Below are positions 53,375 to 62,607 of a stretch of DNA of 64,000 nt, piece after piece (within the stretch, counting starts at the first letter, position 1; each line of letters starts with the position of its first letter). This stretch comes from Lutimonas halocynthiae. Its GTDB lineage: Bacteria > Bacteroidota > Bacteroidia > Flavobacteriales > Flavobacteriaceae. The notes below the pieces were generated by a model. It was not told the origin of the DNA and ran no database searches. It worked only from the letters and a program-made list of their open reading frames with translations. Position numbers and translations under genes: made by a program. Location: NCBI RefSeq assembly GCF_030409835.1, contig NZ_JAUFQO010000004.1, positions 930,001-994,000 of the forward strand, written 5' to 3'.

Positions 53375-54724
53375 CTATTTCAAATTGCTTTTATACACTT
53401 TACCATCCTTCATCACTAAAAGCAGGTTATCATCAGAGGCAAGAACCTTTACGTCTTTGGTAGGATCGGCATTCCATATGTTCAAATCTGCCCATGCTCC
53501 AACTTCTACTACGCCTAACTTTGCTTCTTTATAGGGATCTCTTCCCGGCCCACTCATGGTCAAAATCTTACCGCAATTACTGGTTGCCATTTTCATGATT
53601 TCTAAATCTGTATAACCCGTGTTGGGCACCTCTTTGGCACTTACAATATTGGTTCTTGCAAATTTAACTTCATCACCAAACATATCAGAACCCAGAACTA
53701 CGGTTACGCCGTATTTTCTCATTAAGGGCGGAACAATCACTGCACCCTTGTTTACGGCAGCACCCTTTTCTCTCATATCGGCTGTAAACCATTCTGGAAA
53801 ACCTCCTGCAAACAGGGTATAGCTTCCAAATGGTTGCCAGGACCAAAATACGCCTTCAGTTTCAGACATTCTTTTAACAGTGGGTTCAGTAATTAAAAAA
53901 CCGTGTTCAAAAGACTTGACTCCCGCATCCAATGCCATGTTATAAGACCTGTCATGATACGAATGAACGGCTACATAACTCTCGTAGGCGTTGGCCACTT
54001 CTACAATGGCTTTAAGTTCATCCAGATTCATCTGGGTCATATTAAGTGGGTCAAAAGTTGAGGCAACACCTCCTCCGGCCATTACCTTAATAAAATTTGC
54101 ACCATTTCTAAAATTCCATCTCGTAGCCTTAAGTACCTCTGGTACCCCATCCACAACATGTGTGTTTTGGGTCATTGTTTGATAATTTCCTTCTCCCGGA
54201 CCCTCATTCGCAGGGCCCCAGTCTCCATGACCACCTGTTTGAGAAATTACAGGGCCACTTGAATATATTCTCGGCCCGTCTAATTTACCTTCTTGAATTA
54301 ATTTAGCGATACTAAGTGAGTTGCCACCTATATCCCTTACTGTTGTATAACCCATATTAATCAAGCGATCCATCATCACTTTCGCCCTTGCCCCTTGTGC
54401 ATAAGCGTCATAATTGTAGGTGCCTTCTGTGGTGCCACCCCAAAGCATTAAATGCATGTGCATATCAATTAGACCGGGAATCAAAGTACCGCCCTGACCA
54501 TCTATCACTGTAGCGCCACTAGGGGCCTTTATATTAGATTTAATCTCTTTGAATTTGTTGTTTTCAATTAAGACATCTGAACTGATGGTTTTATCTGAAA
54601 GACCATCCCAAACCTTGACATTTGTAATAAGAATAATTGTTTTTTCATCCTCTTGTGCTGTAATCCCATGAGATACAGACAATAAAAAACTAACTAAAAG
54701 TATTGTCCTTAATAATTTTTTCAT
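53375..54724 (-). CDS. Secreted amidohydrolase (imidazolonepropionase-like)
   Basis: 449 aa. Signal peptide LLVSFLLSVSHGITAQ. The metal motif DMHMHLMLWGG is followed by NFIKVMAGGG (carboxylated-Lys position), VHSYHDRSY and EHGFLI (His ligands), and VVLGSDMFG with the catalytic Asp. The composite beta-sandwich returns at the end (VEVGAWADLNIWNADP). Members act on cyclic amides, dipeptides or organophosphates; the substrate is unknown. It is upstream of the OprB-like porin on the same strand (99-bp gap). Confidence 0.85.
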   Translation of the reverse strand: MKKLLRTILLVSFLLSVSHGITAQEDEKTIILITNVKVWDGLSDKTISSDVLIENNKFKEIKSNIKAPSGATVIDGQGGTLIPGLIDMHMHLMLWGGTTEGTYNYDAYAQGARAKVMMDRLINMGYTTVRDIGGNSLSIAKLIQEGKLDGPRIYSSGPVISQTGGHGDWGPANEGPGEGNYQTMTQNTHVVDGVPEVLKATRWNFRNGANFIKVMAGGGVASTFDPLNMTQMNLDELKAIVEVANAYESYVAVHSYHDRSYNMALDAGVKSFEHGFLITEPTVKRMSETEGVFWSWQPFGSYTLFAGGFPEWFTADMREKGAAVNKGAVIVPPLMRKYGVTVVLGSDMFGDEVKFARTNIVSAKEVPNTGYTDLEIMKMATSNCGKILTMSGPGRDPYKEAKLGVVEVGAWADLNIWNADPTKDVKVLASDDNLLLVMKDGKVYKSNLK

Positions 54725-54835
54725 TTAAGCTACGTGTTTGGTTCATTACAAATATAAAAAAAGCATATGAAATATGTAGTTTGGAAATTCTAGATACGCT
54801 TAACCCATTGACCTATTTATTTAGTCATTGAAAGC

Positions 54836-55174
54836 TCAATTTATTGAATCAAAAAAAATATAGGTATTTATACCCATATAAAAGAAAGCTGGTAAAGAAA
54901 TCCGAATGTTGTCTTTTAATCTTATCCTCACAATTAAACCTATTAACATTAGTAAAGCAAGCCCCAAAGATGAAATCACTAAAATTGGATTATAAATAAG
55001 TCCTACAATTAAACCTGCAGCTCCCATAAATTCTAAGACTATTGTTAAAAGACCGATTTTTTCTAATCCAAACCGCTTAAATTCATTTTTCATATGTGGT
55101 GAGGTGAAGTAGGATACAGCATAACCAAAAAAAGATAAACTTGATATTAGAATGCATATTTTTAGTATGTCCAT
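54836..55174 (-). CDS. DoxX-like membrane protein
   Basis: 112 aa, four hydrophobic segments. EFKRFGLEKIGLLTIVLEFMGAAGLIVGLIY is the DoxX-type first helix-loop-helix. It lies 9 bp after a second DoxX-like gene, forming a pair. DoxX relatives link to quinone or thiosulfate chemistry in some organisms, but these small members are uncharacterised. Confidence 0.65.
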   Translation of the reverse strand: MDILKICILISSLSFFGYAVSYFTSPHMKNEFKRFGLEKIGLLTIVLEFMGAAGLIVGLIYNPILVISSLGLALLMLIGLIVRIRLKDNIRISLPAFFYMGINTYIFFDSIN

Positions 55175-55183
55175 GTATGATTA

Positions 55184-55519
55184 TTACATTGATAAAAATG
55201 CTATAAGAGCACTTAAAATCAAAAGAATTAGCGAGGGTAAATGTTTGATAAACGGATTACTTATTTTGAAATGAAAATATTGAGCCCCTATCATTAATAA
55301 GCCCATAAGAACAGATGGAATAAAAACCAATGATGAATACCAAATACCTGCAACAAGCAATGTAGCCAAAGCTATTTTTGTTGCTCCTACCATATTTCGG
55401 GTTAGATCACTTAATCCGAATTGTTTGAATTCTTTAATGACATTATCAAACCTGAAAATCCAAACATAAGCTACAGATATTGCCACAGTTAATTGGGCTA
55501 ATTTTACTACATATTCCAT
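55184..55519 (-). CDS. DoxX-like membrane protein, tandem partner
   Basis: 111 aa, four hydrophobic segments. FDNVIKEFKQFGLSDLTRNMVGATKIALATLLVAGI carries the same F-K-x-F-G-L turn as the downstream partner (54836-55174). The two probably form a heteromeric or duplicated membrane unit. Function unknown. Confidence 0.65.
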   Translation of the reverse strand: MEYVVKLAQLTVAISVAYVWIFRFDNVIKEFKQFGLSDLTRNMVGATKIALATLLVAGIWYSSLVFIPSVLMGLLMIGAQYFHFKISNPFIKHLPSLILLILSALIAFLSM

Positions 55520-55711
55520 TTTTAGTATTTTAATTTTTTACTAAAGTACACATTTTGTCCAACAAAAATGATAAATAGTTGAACAAAATAAATAACACTC
55601 ATTTAAATCTGTGAATTTTGGAATATTTTTAAAAAGAGAATATGGCCCGAATTCGTTACACTATATAGGGTTCATAAGAAATAATGAATAGAATAATTAG
55701 AAGCAAGCCCT

Positions 55712-55743
55712 AAAAAGAAAAAACCTCAACGTACTGAAGTTTT
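55712..55743 (-). terminator. Terminator of the TonB-dependent receptor transcript
   Basis: On the minus strand AAAACTTCA pairs with TGAGGTTTT (one G-T pair) around GTACGT and is followed by TTTTCTTTTT. It lies 92 bp downstream of the receptor stop. The remaining 55520-55834 intergenic sequence shows nothing else. Confidence 0.65.
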
Positions 55744-55834
55744 TCATTTGATATATTTATGGAGCTTGTCTCGTCATCAGCGTACGAGCATAAATTATAA
55801 CCTGCTATAGCCTGACACCCCTTTTTCTGTTGCC

Positions 55835-58207
55835 TTATCGCCTTCTTCCGGAGTAGGTCATGGCTTCTCCTTTCCCAAATCCATAACTCAATCCAAGGGT
55901 TACAAAACGACCTCTGGTGCTATTACTGTAGACGTAAAAATCATCGCCATAGGTCATTATTTCTCTATTTCGAGAAGCAAAAACATCTCTCACACTCAAA
56001 TTAAGAACTAATTTTCCTTTGGATATTTTTTTCCTTAAGCCCAGATCTGCAAAGGTCACACTAGATACTTCACCTTGAATATTTTGAAAGGAAGATTGAT
56101 GATTCCCGATGATCTCAAGTTCGAACTGAGCCGGTAATTTGAACTTACCTGTTAATCTTGAAGTTGATTGATCGCCAGTAAAGTCAAACGACTGGTCTTC
56201 AAAATCGCCAACCCGTTTGAAATAGCCATAATTAAAGTCTCCGTTAAGCGTGAACCAATTGATCGGACTGTATTTGAAATTCGCTTCAAATCCGATTCGT
56301 TGGTTTGTCCCTACATTTTCAGGAGTAGTGATGCTGACATTATCTTCGAAAGTGGTCACTCGTTCTATTACATCAGTGGTATAGATATAGTAAACCCCTG
56401 CATTTAGAGAGAACTTTTCAAAGACCAAAATACTGGTGAGTTCAAAAGAATCTGTATACTCAGGTTCTAAGTAAGGGTTTCCTTTTCGAATAACGAAATC
56501 ATTTCTAATATTGAAAAACGGATTCAGATCCCAAAGTCGTGGTCTATAAATTCGTGATGAATATCCCAATTGAAATGAAGTTACATCTGATAGTTTATAA
56601 GAGATATGAGCACTTGGAAACAAATCTGTATAATACTGACTGTTCTTTTCATCAGTATCTTCTAAAAACGTCTTAAGCGTGGTATTTTCCAATCTAAGCC
56701 CAGCTTTAAAACCCCAGACATCGCCTTCATGAGAGAAAGTGCCATATATACCAAATACCTTTTGATCAAACTCAAAATTATTGGTGAGATTAGGGTCGGT
56801 AATCCATTCTCCGTCGATTAGCTCCCTAACCGTATAATCATTCCCTACATCACTGATAAAGTACTGAGAACCGAGTTCCATGGATATTCGGTCTGTAAAG
56901 GGTTTGGTGTAATCCAATTTAAAGATGTACTCAGCCTGTTGAAATTCGGTTTCAGTTTGCTGGTCATTGAATTCAAGGTCTCCCTCTATGGGGGTAACTT
57001 CAAACTCAGAGGCCTGGTCTTTACCAAAAAATCGGCCTTGGGTACTGAACAGCAGCACATGATCATCAGAATCTTCAAATTCCTTTTTATACTGTAAATC
57101 AAATTGCCATTTTGGATTTGTAGCTTCGGTTGTCTCTTTTCGATTCCAAGACGATACCAAATCTCCTGAACTATCAAAATAGTTAAAATCTGTTTCAGAA
57201 GGCTGGTCTTCTATTTCATAAGCATAATTTCCTGACAGGGTGATCACATTGAGCTCATTGACATAGTAATCACTTCCCAAAATTATATTGTAAAAGTTTT
57301 CATTTCGATACGATGTACCCTTACTGTCGACCGTTGTATTATTGACCAAATCTTGATTGCTGTTCTCACTATCCCTTGGCAAAGACCTGTACCCAACTCC
57401 TAGCTGGGTGAACAGGTTAAATTTTTCCGTTCGACGATTCAAACTGAATCCGACACTGTGGTTATCCGGAATCCCGGTATTCAAGGTTATCGATCCATTC
57501 ATACCCGTTTTATCATCTTTTTTCAAAACGATATTTAATATTCCCGAAGTTCCTTCAGCATCATATTTTGCGGATGGATTCGTAATCACCTCTATCCTTT
57601 CGATCATCTCAGCCGTGATTGAACTCAATGAATTAGCCGGGTCATCGGCAAGGATCGAAGGCTTTCCGTCAATAAGTATTTGAACTCCTGAACTTCCTCT
57701 TAAACTGATGTCTCCTTCAATACTCACGCTCACTGAAGGCACGTTATTTAGCAGTTCCAAAGCGCCCATACCTGTTGAACTTAGGTCTTTCCCTACATTA
57801 AATACTCTTCGATCAAGTTTGAATTCAGTTGAAGATTTTTCTGCTCTTAGCTCAACCTCATCAAGAACGGTATTGATCTTCTCCAGAGAAACAACTCCTA
57901 AATCAGCTATATCACCTGACATGGAGAATTCATTAATTGTAAGGGTTTCAAATCCTATAAAACTAACCTCTACGCTGAATTTTGACTTGGCTACTTGCAT
58001 GGTAAAGCTCCCGTCTTCGTCAGTTGTAGTTCCGGTTATGTTTTGATTGGTTTGAGGATCCTGAATCAGTACCGTAGCAAACGGAACCGGTTCTTTACTG
58101 ATTGTTTCCACAATTTTACCCGTCACAGTGATCGATGTGGTTTGAGCGGATAGCGGAAAGGCCACAGCTGCAAGAACAAACAGAATCAAGTATTTTATGG
58201 AATTCAT
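55835..58207 (-). CDS. TonB-dependent outer-membrane receptor with carboxypeptidase-like N-terminal domain
   Basis: 790 aa. Signal peptide AAVAFPLSAQ, then a carboxypeptidase-like regulatory domain (VTGKIVETISKEPVPFATVLIQDP...) and the plug (LSSTGMGALELLNNVPSVSVSIEGDISLRGSSGVQILIDGKPS, TNPSAKYDAEGTSGILNIVLKK). A large barrel of the OMP-beta-barrel type follows, ending LGLSYGFGKGE. No SusD partner is adjacent, so it is not a polysaccharide utilisation pair; such receptors often take up metals or small organics. Divergent from LytS/LytTR, which may regulate it. Confidence 0.9.
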   Translation of the reverse strand: MNSIKYLILFVLAAVAFPLSAQTTSITVTGKIVETISKEPVPFATVLIQDPQTNQNITGTTTDEDGSFTMQVAKSKFSVEVSFIGFETLTINEFSMSGDIADLGVVSLEKINTVLDEVELRAEKSSTEFKLDRRVFNVGKDLSSTGMGALELLNNVPSVSVSIEGDISLRGSSGVQILIDGKPSILADDPANSLSSITAEMIERIEVITNPSAKYDAEGTSGILNIVLKKDDKTGMNGSITLNTGIPDNHSVGFSLNRRTEKFNLFTQLGVGYRSLPRDSENSNQDLVNNTTVDSKGTSYRNENFYNIILGSDYYVNELNVITLSGNYAYEIEDQPSETDFNYFDSSGDLVSSWNRKETTEATNPKWQFDLQYKKEFEDSDDHVLLFSTQGRFFGKDQASEFEVTPIEGDLEFNDQQTETEFQQAEYIFKLDYTKPFTDRISMELGSQYFISDVGNDYTVRELIDGEWITDPNLTNNFEFDQKVFGIYGTFSHEGDVWGFKAGLRLENTTLKTFLEDTDEKNSQYYTDLFPSAHISYKLSDVTSFQLGYSSRIYRPRLWDLNPFFNIRNDFVIRKGNPYLEPEYTDSFELTSILVFEKFSLNAGVYYIYTTDVIERVTTFEDNVSITTPENVGTNQRIGFEANFKYSPINWFTLNGDFNYGYFKRVGDFEDQSFDFTGDQSTSRLTGKFKLPAQFELEIIGNHQSSFQNIQGEVSSVTFADLGLRKKISKGKLVLNLSVRDVFASRNREIMTYGDDFYVYSNSTRGRFVTLGLSYGFGKGEAMTYSGRRR

Positions 58208-58269
58208 TTTCTCTTTTTAGGTATTAGAACTGCAAATAAATTCAATTTTTATCGTTTAATAAAAACTAT

Positions 58270-58359
58270 TCCGTGAACGACAGAAATCATCTTGTCAATG
58301 ACTATAAAAGGATTTACCTTGAATAAAACACTAACCGGTTAAAATACGTCGTTCGCGGA
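58270..58359. promoter_or_regulatory. Long-spaced inverted repeat in the receptor/LytTR divergent region
   Basis: TCCGTGAACGAC (58270-58281) is mirrored by GTCGTTCGCGGA (58348-58359) with one mismatch in 12 bp and 66 bp between. TAACCGGTTA, a 10-bp palindrome, lies inside near 58332-58341. Candidate binding sites of the neighbouring response regulator. Confidence 0.5.
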
Positions 58360-58390
58360 TTTAATACCAAAACAGTGGGTAAATTGTATT

Positions 58391-58398
58391 TATATTTG
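58391..58398 (+). promoter_or_regulatory. -7 promoter element of the LytS gene
   Basis: TATATTTG matches TAnnTTTG. It lies inside the longer GTG-started reading frame (58375), so translation must begin later; ATG 58417 or 58420 fits. A -33 TTTG is not clear. Confidence 0.4.
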
Positions 58399-58416
58399 TC
58401 ATATAATGCTTTCAAA

Positions 58417-59436
58417 ATGATGAAAATACAATACAAATGGTCAAAAGAACTGTTATTTCAATTGATTCTCATTGTCATTGTTTTCTTGTTTTATTCATTT
58501 GACTATAATGACCCATTGATAGAAGGACATGAGATCGTTTTTTTTCTCACTTATGTCAGCGCCGCCATGGTAGTGAATTATATCTTGCTCGATCGTTTTT
58601 TGTATAAGAAAAATTACATCGGTTTCTTTTTCTGGTTTTTTGTACTCATTTCAATTATGATCGTTATTGAGGAAGGTGTCCTGGAAAAGATTTACTATCC
58701 GGATACCCGGGGTAAGCGTATTCAAAACATCTTTTTTAATTTACTGGATGTGCTTCCTCCTATCATTATTCTATCTGGATTTAAATTCGCCTGGGATGCT
58801 GTGATCAAACAAAAGGAACTCGACGAAATCAAATTAAAGGCTCAGGAAGGTGAACTTCAACTTCTTAAGTCTCAGATAAACCCACACTTTTTGTTCAATA
58901 ATTTGAATAATTTATATGCCCACGCCATTGAAAATTCAAGTAAAACCCCTGAGATAATATTGGCCTTGTCAGATTTTCTCCGATATACCCTTTACGAATG
59001 TAAGGCCAGATACGTGAGCATCAATAAAGAGATTGAACAACTTGAAAACTTTATTCGTCTGAATGAAATGCATTTGGAAGGAAGAGGCAAGGTAGCTTTT
59101 AGCTCAGACAACAAGGGTGTAGGATTTCAAATAGCACCTTTGCTATTGATGGTATTTATTGAAAATGCCTTCAAGCACAGCACATCAAGTCAATTAAATT
59201 CCATAGAAATAGACATTCGTTTAGCCGTAAATAACAAGGGCTTACTCACTTTTGAATGTAATAATTCTTATCAGGAACAATCCAATACTGAAAACATGTC
59301 AAAAGGAATTGGATTAAAAAATGTTAAAAAAAGGCTTAACTTACTATATCCGAAACAACATTCACTTCTAATAAGCAGTGAAAAGGAACTGTTTAAGGTA
59401 AATTTGGAAATTCAGTTAAACCAATTGGCAAATTGA
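58417..59436 (+). CDS. LytS-type sensor histidine kinase
   Basis: 339 aa from ATG 58417. The in-frame GTG at 58375 would place a promoter element inside the gene. Four transmembrane helices occupy the first 130 residues, then a short coiled coil and the His-kinase block SQINPHFLFNNLNNL with phospho-acceptor His157, and the ATP-binding region LLLMVFIENAFKHS ... GIGLKNVKKRL. There is no separate periplasmic sensor domain, so it senses within the membrane. Its stop overlaps the next gene's TTG start (TTGA), so kinase and regulator are translationally coupled. Confidence 0.9.
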   Translation: MMKIQYKWSKELLFQLILIVIVFLFYSFDYNDPLIEGHEIVFFLTYVSAAMVVNYILLDRFLYKKNYIGFFFWFFVLISIMIVIEEGVLEKIYYPDTRGKRIQNIFFNLLDVLPPIIILSGFKFAWDAVIKQKELDEIKLKAQEGELQLLKSQINPHFLFNNLNNLYAHAIENSSKTPEIILALSDFLRYTLYECKARYVSINKEIEQLENFIRLNEMHLEGRGKVAFSSDNKGVGFQIAPLLLMVFIENAFKHSTSSQLNSIEIDIRLAVNNKGLLTFECNNSYQEQSNTENMSKGIGLKNVKKRLNLLYPKQHSLLISSEKELFKVNLEIQLNQLAN

Positions 59437-60140
59437 TAAATTGCATCATCATAGAAGATCAGGCGCCCGCTCAACGTATTCTAAAAAGATATATTGAAGA
59501 TGTAGGTTCTCTGAATTTGATCAATACTTTTTCTGATCCCATAGAAGCGATGTCTTTTTTGAAATCGAATTCGGTTGATGTCATATTTTTAGACATTCAC
59601 CTGCCTAAATTATCAGGTATAGACTTTTTAAAGGCCATTTCTAATCCACCAAAGGTTATCCTTACCACGGCCTTTCCGGATTATGCTCTAGAAAGTTATG
59701 ACTTAGACGTTGTGGATTACTTGCTGAAACCCTTTTCATTTCAGCGGTTTGTCAAGGCTGTTTCAAAACTATCATTAAGCGATCAAGGCGTTGAGAAAGC
59801 TAATGAATCAAATGCAACCAATTCGAAATCTTTGTTTTTAAAATCAGGACACGAGTATATCAAAATTGATATTGACCAAATTTCTCATATCAATTCGGAT
59901 GCCGATTATACCGACGTTTATTATGCCGAGAAGAAATTCATTTCCTCAGAGTCGTTGAAGTATTGGGAAGATGCCTTAAGTGAGTATGAATTTATCAGGG
60001 TTCATAAATCTTATATTGTGAATTTAAAGATGGTTGAGAAAATAGCTAAGAACCAGATTTACTTGCTTACCAATGCTATTGTGCCTATCGGACGTACCTA
60101 TAAAAAGATATTGGATGAGCGGTATTTAAGTCAAAAATGA
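59433..60140 (+). CDS. LytTR-family response regulator
   Basis: 235 aa starting at TTG 59433, 4 nt inside the kinase stop. The receiver domain has acidic IEDQ, phospho-Asp54 (IFLDIHLPKLSG), TTAF and Lys99 (YLLKPF). The LytTR DNA-binding domain covers about 130-232 with ISHINSDADYTDVYY, FIRVHKSYIVNLKMVEKI and VPIGRTYKKILDERY. It probably controls the divergent TonB-dependent receptor and itself. Confidence 0.93.
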   Translation: MINCIIIEDQAPAQRILKRYIEDVGSLNLINTFSDPIEAMSFLKSNSVDVIFLDIHLPKLSGIDFLKAISNPPKVILTTAFPDYALESYDLDVVDYLLKPFSFQRFVKAVSKLSLSDQGVEKANESNATNSKSLFLKSGHEYIKIDIDQISHINSDADYTDVYYAEKKFISSESLKYWEDALSEYEFIRVHKSYIVNLKMVEKIAKNQIYLLTNAIVPIGRTYKKILDERYLSQK

Positions 60141-60261
60141 CAATTGACTTTCCCAAAAACTAAGTGCACTTGCGATTTTAATTATCCAACTATAAGAGCT
60201 TGCTCGGCCCAAGGCGGATGAACTCCTACTATTCACAAAACACCTTTTTTACTATAAAAAG

Positions 60262-60295
60262 TTGCGGTTTGGACAGAACTCGAAAAAACAAAGCG
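60262..60295. repeat. Imperfect direct repeat, left copy
   Basis: GTTGCGGTTTGGACAGAACTCGAAAAAACAAAG resembles 62608-62640 (TTGCGATCTGGACGGGATTCGAAAAACAATG). The two copies bracket the TPR cyclase gene. The shared core is TTGCG-T-TGGAC-G-A-TCGAAAAA-CAA. Confidence 0.4.
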
Positions 60296-60329
60296 CGTAG
60301 ACAAGGTAAACAATGTGTTGTGCCGTTAT

Positions 60330-62270
60330 TTATCCTTTTTTCAACTTTCTCTCAACGAAATACATTTCCATTTGCCCCTTTCCTTTAGCTTCAATTTTCC
60401 CTCTGTTTTTATAAGTAAAATGAGGATCGTCTTTTAGCAATACATAAGTTGCCTCACTTATGTTCACCTTTCCGGCAACACCTGAGCTCTCCATCCGACT
60501 AGCCGTATTGACGGTATCACCCCAGATGTCGTATTGGAACTTCTTGATGCCTACAATACCCGCGACCACTGGGCCAGTGTGCACGCCAATCCGTATCTCA
60601 AAGAAATGTTGGTTTACTTTTGTTTTTTCTGCTTTGACTTTCTCAACCATATCGATCATTTCTAAGGTAGCTTTTACCACATCTTTTGCATGAGTAGAAT
60701 TTGGAGAAGGCAGACCTCCTGCAGCCATGTAGGAATCTCCTATGGTCTTTATCTTCTCAATTCCATACTTTTCGCAAATACGATCGAATTCAGAAAAGCA
60801 CGCATGTAAATCTTCTACCAACTCTTTTGGTGACAGAAGTTCGCTCAATGCCGTGAAGTTTTTAAAATCTGTAAATAGTACAGTTACATTGTCAATAAGT
60901 TGTGCGTCTGAATGGCCTTTGCTCTTAAGTTCTTCAGCCACTTCTTTAGGTAAGATATTCTGCAATAGCTCTTCACTTCGTTCTTTCTCTTTTTTGATAC
61001 TATTACGTTGGCGAAAGAATACTCCCGCAAACAGTAATACCACAGCAAAACCAGCCATAAAACCATTTCGCTCTAAGTTTTTGCGTTTAAGTTCTTGAGC
61101 AGCAATAACATCTTTCTTCTCCTGCTCCATATCCTCTTTGGCTTCTTCCTTATCAAACTCATATTGCATATCTAACTGCGTAAATTTTTTGGCATTCTCC
61201 CTACTAATAAGACTGTCATTCAAAACAGCCAACTGCTCATGATACTCTAAGGCTTTAGTAGCGTCGCCTAACCCTTTGTGGGCTTCATACAAACAAGTAC
61301 ACGAAAGTTCTTGTAGGTCTATAGATTCAATCTTTTTACTTAATGTGAGTCCTTTATTACATTCGACTATGGCCTGATTATACTTATACTGAGCATTGTA
61401 ATTATGGCCAATATTTATGCGCGAAACTGTAATACCATTTTTATCGCCGATTTCTTCTTGGATTTTTAAGCCACGTAAGAAATAGTCCAAGGCTTTTAGG
61501 TAGTTGCCTTGCTCATAAAAAATCTCCCCGATATTATTCAATGAATTCGCATTTCCTTTTTTATAGCCGATTTCTTCCTGGATTTTTAAGCCACGCTGAT
61601 AATAGTCCAAAGCTTTTGGGTAATTACCCTGCTCTTTATAATTAAATCCAATGTTTCCTAGCGAATTAGTAATTTCTATTTTATCTCCAATTTCTTCTCT
61701 AGTTTTTAAAGAACGAAGCAAATAGTCTAAGGCTTTTGTGTAGTTGCCTTGTAAAGAATAAATATATCCAATATTCCCTAGTGAATGCGCAATTCCTGCT
61801 TTATTACCTATTTCTTCTTCAATTATTAAACTGCGTTGGTTATACTCCAGAGCCTGTGGGAAATTGCTCTGCCTTAAATATATATTCCCAATATTGTATA
61901 ACGATGCCGCAATCCCTTTTTTATCTCCAATTTCTTCTCGAATTTTTAAACTACGCTCATAATAGTTCACGGCTTGCGGGTAATTGGCTTTAAACCAGAA
62001 ACTCACCCCCTGAATATTGTAGGCCTCCGCCTCGGCAATTGGGTATTGTTTTGTTTTTGCAAAGGTTACCAATTCTTCGGCCAAAGTAAATGCGGTATCA
62101 GGTTTATTGAACAGAAAACCATCCCATATATAGTTCTTGAATGCATAGGTTCTAATGGAATCTGTTTGGTTCTGGTCTTGCCAAAGGGTATATAGAGAAT
62201 CTAGATTGGTTTGGGCTTTCGTTAAAAGGCCTAAGAAGAGAAAAAAAGTAACAAGTATTACTTTCTTCAT
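60330..62270 (-). CDS. TPR-domain membrane adenylyl cyclase (class III)
   Basis: 646 aa from ATG 62270; the upstream ATG at 62303 would spoil the signal peptide (VILVTFFLFLGLLTKAQ). Numbering below is from 62303. Residues 91-330 form six TPR units of 40 residues each, on the periplasmic side. A coiled coil and one transmembrane helix at about 413-431 follow, then a signalling linker (LLQNILPKEVAEELK) and the cyclase at about 470-650. Asp479 and Asp523 bind metal, Lys519 and Asp592 choose adenine, and Asn599 and Arg603 complete the site. It should make cAMP in the cytosol in response to a periplasmic protein or wall signal. Confidence 0.9.
   Translation of the reverse strand: MKKVILVTFFLFLGLLTKAQTNLDSLYTLWQDQNQTDSIRTYAFKNYIWDGFLFNKPDTAFTLAEELVTFAKTKQYPIAEAEAYNIQGVSFWFKANYPQAVNYYERSLKIREEIGDKKGIAASLYNIGNIYLRQSNFPQALEYNQRSLIIEEEIGNKAGIAHSLGNIGYIYSLQGNYTKALDYLLRSLKTREEIGDKIEITNSLGNIGFNYKEQGNYPKALDYYQRGLKIQEEIGYKKGNANSLNNIGEIFYEQGNYLKALDYFLRGLKIQEEIGDKNGITVSRINIGHNYNAQYKYNQAIVECNKGLTLSKKIESIDLQELSCTCLYEAHKGLGDATKALEYHEQLAVLNDSLISRENAKKFTQLDMQYEFDKEEAKEDMEQEKKDVIAAQELKRKNLERNGFMAGFAVVLLFAGVFFRQRNSIKKEKERSEELLQNILPKEVAEELKSKGHSDAQLIDNVTVLFTDFKNFTALSELLSPKELVEDLHACFSEFDRICEKYGIEKIKTIGDSYMAAGGLPSPNSTHAKDVVKATLEMIDMVEKVKAEKTKVNQHFFEIRIGVHTGPVVAGIVGIKKFQYDIWGDTVNTASRMESSGVAGKVNISEATYVLLKDDPHFTYKNRGKIEAKGKGQMEMYFVERKLKKG
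61314..62033 (-). repeat. Six 120-bp tandem TPR units inside the cyclase gene
   Basis: A period of 40 residues (120 bp) is visible in protein and DNA, with a recurring EEIGDK...SLxNIGxxYxxQGNYxKALDYxxRxLK pattern. The central four units are most alike, which suggests recent expansion by duplication. Confidence 0.8.
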
Positions 62271-62508
62271 AAAAAGGTATTTACCAAATTTATTTCTCTC
62301 CATTAAATTATTGGGAATTTTTAAAAAATTTATCAGATACTGTTATTATCTACTAAGGTAATTAAATTAACCTAAAGCGGCCCTCCAGCATCTTGGAGCG
62401 CTCTTCTATACTTCTTATTGACCCACAAGGATTCTAACCAAGTATACGGTCTATAAAAAAAACCTCAATGTTTGCTTATGAAGTGTTAAGCCTGCATGCC
62501 GAAGGCAT

Positions 62509-62553
62509 GTGTTAAGTGTTAAGTGTTAAGTGTTAAGTGTTAAGTGTTAAGTG
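62509..62553. repeat. Heptanucleotide tandem repeat GTGTTAA, six copies plus a partial
   Basis: Six exact copies of GTGTTAA followed by GTG. It lies in the 339-bp stretch between the TPR cyclase and the bestrophin gene, together with a second heptamer array 20 bp further on. Candidate for length variation by slipped-strand replication. Confidence 0.9.
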
Positions 62554-62573
62554 AAATTACTTTTTCCTTAGAA

Positions 62574-62598
62574 CTTAGTCCTTAGTCCTTAGTCCTTA
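62574..62598. repeat. Heptanucleotide tandem repeat CTTAGTC, three copies plus a partial
   Basis: Three exact CTTAGTC copies followed by CTTA. A second 7-bp unit next to the GTGTTAA array and just before the bestrophin stop. Confidence 0.85.
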
Positions 62599-62607
62599 AT
62601 ACTTATT

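Noticed and set aside
55835-58207. SusC/SusD polysaccharide utilisation locus
   Set aside because: The receptor has no SusD-like lipoprotein partner and no glycoside hydrolases nearby.
62509-62598. CRISPR array
   Set aside because: The repeat units are 7 bp with no spacers and there are no cas genes.
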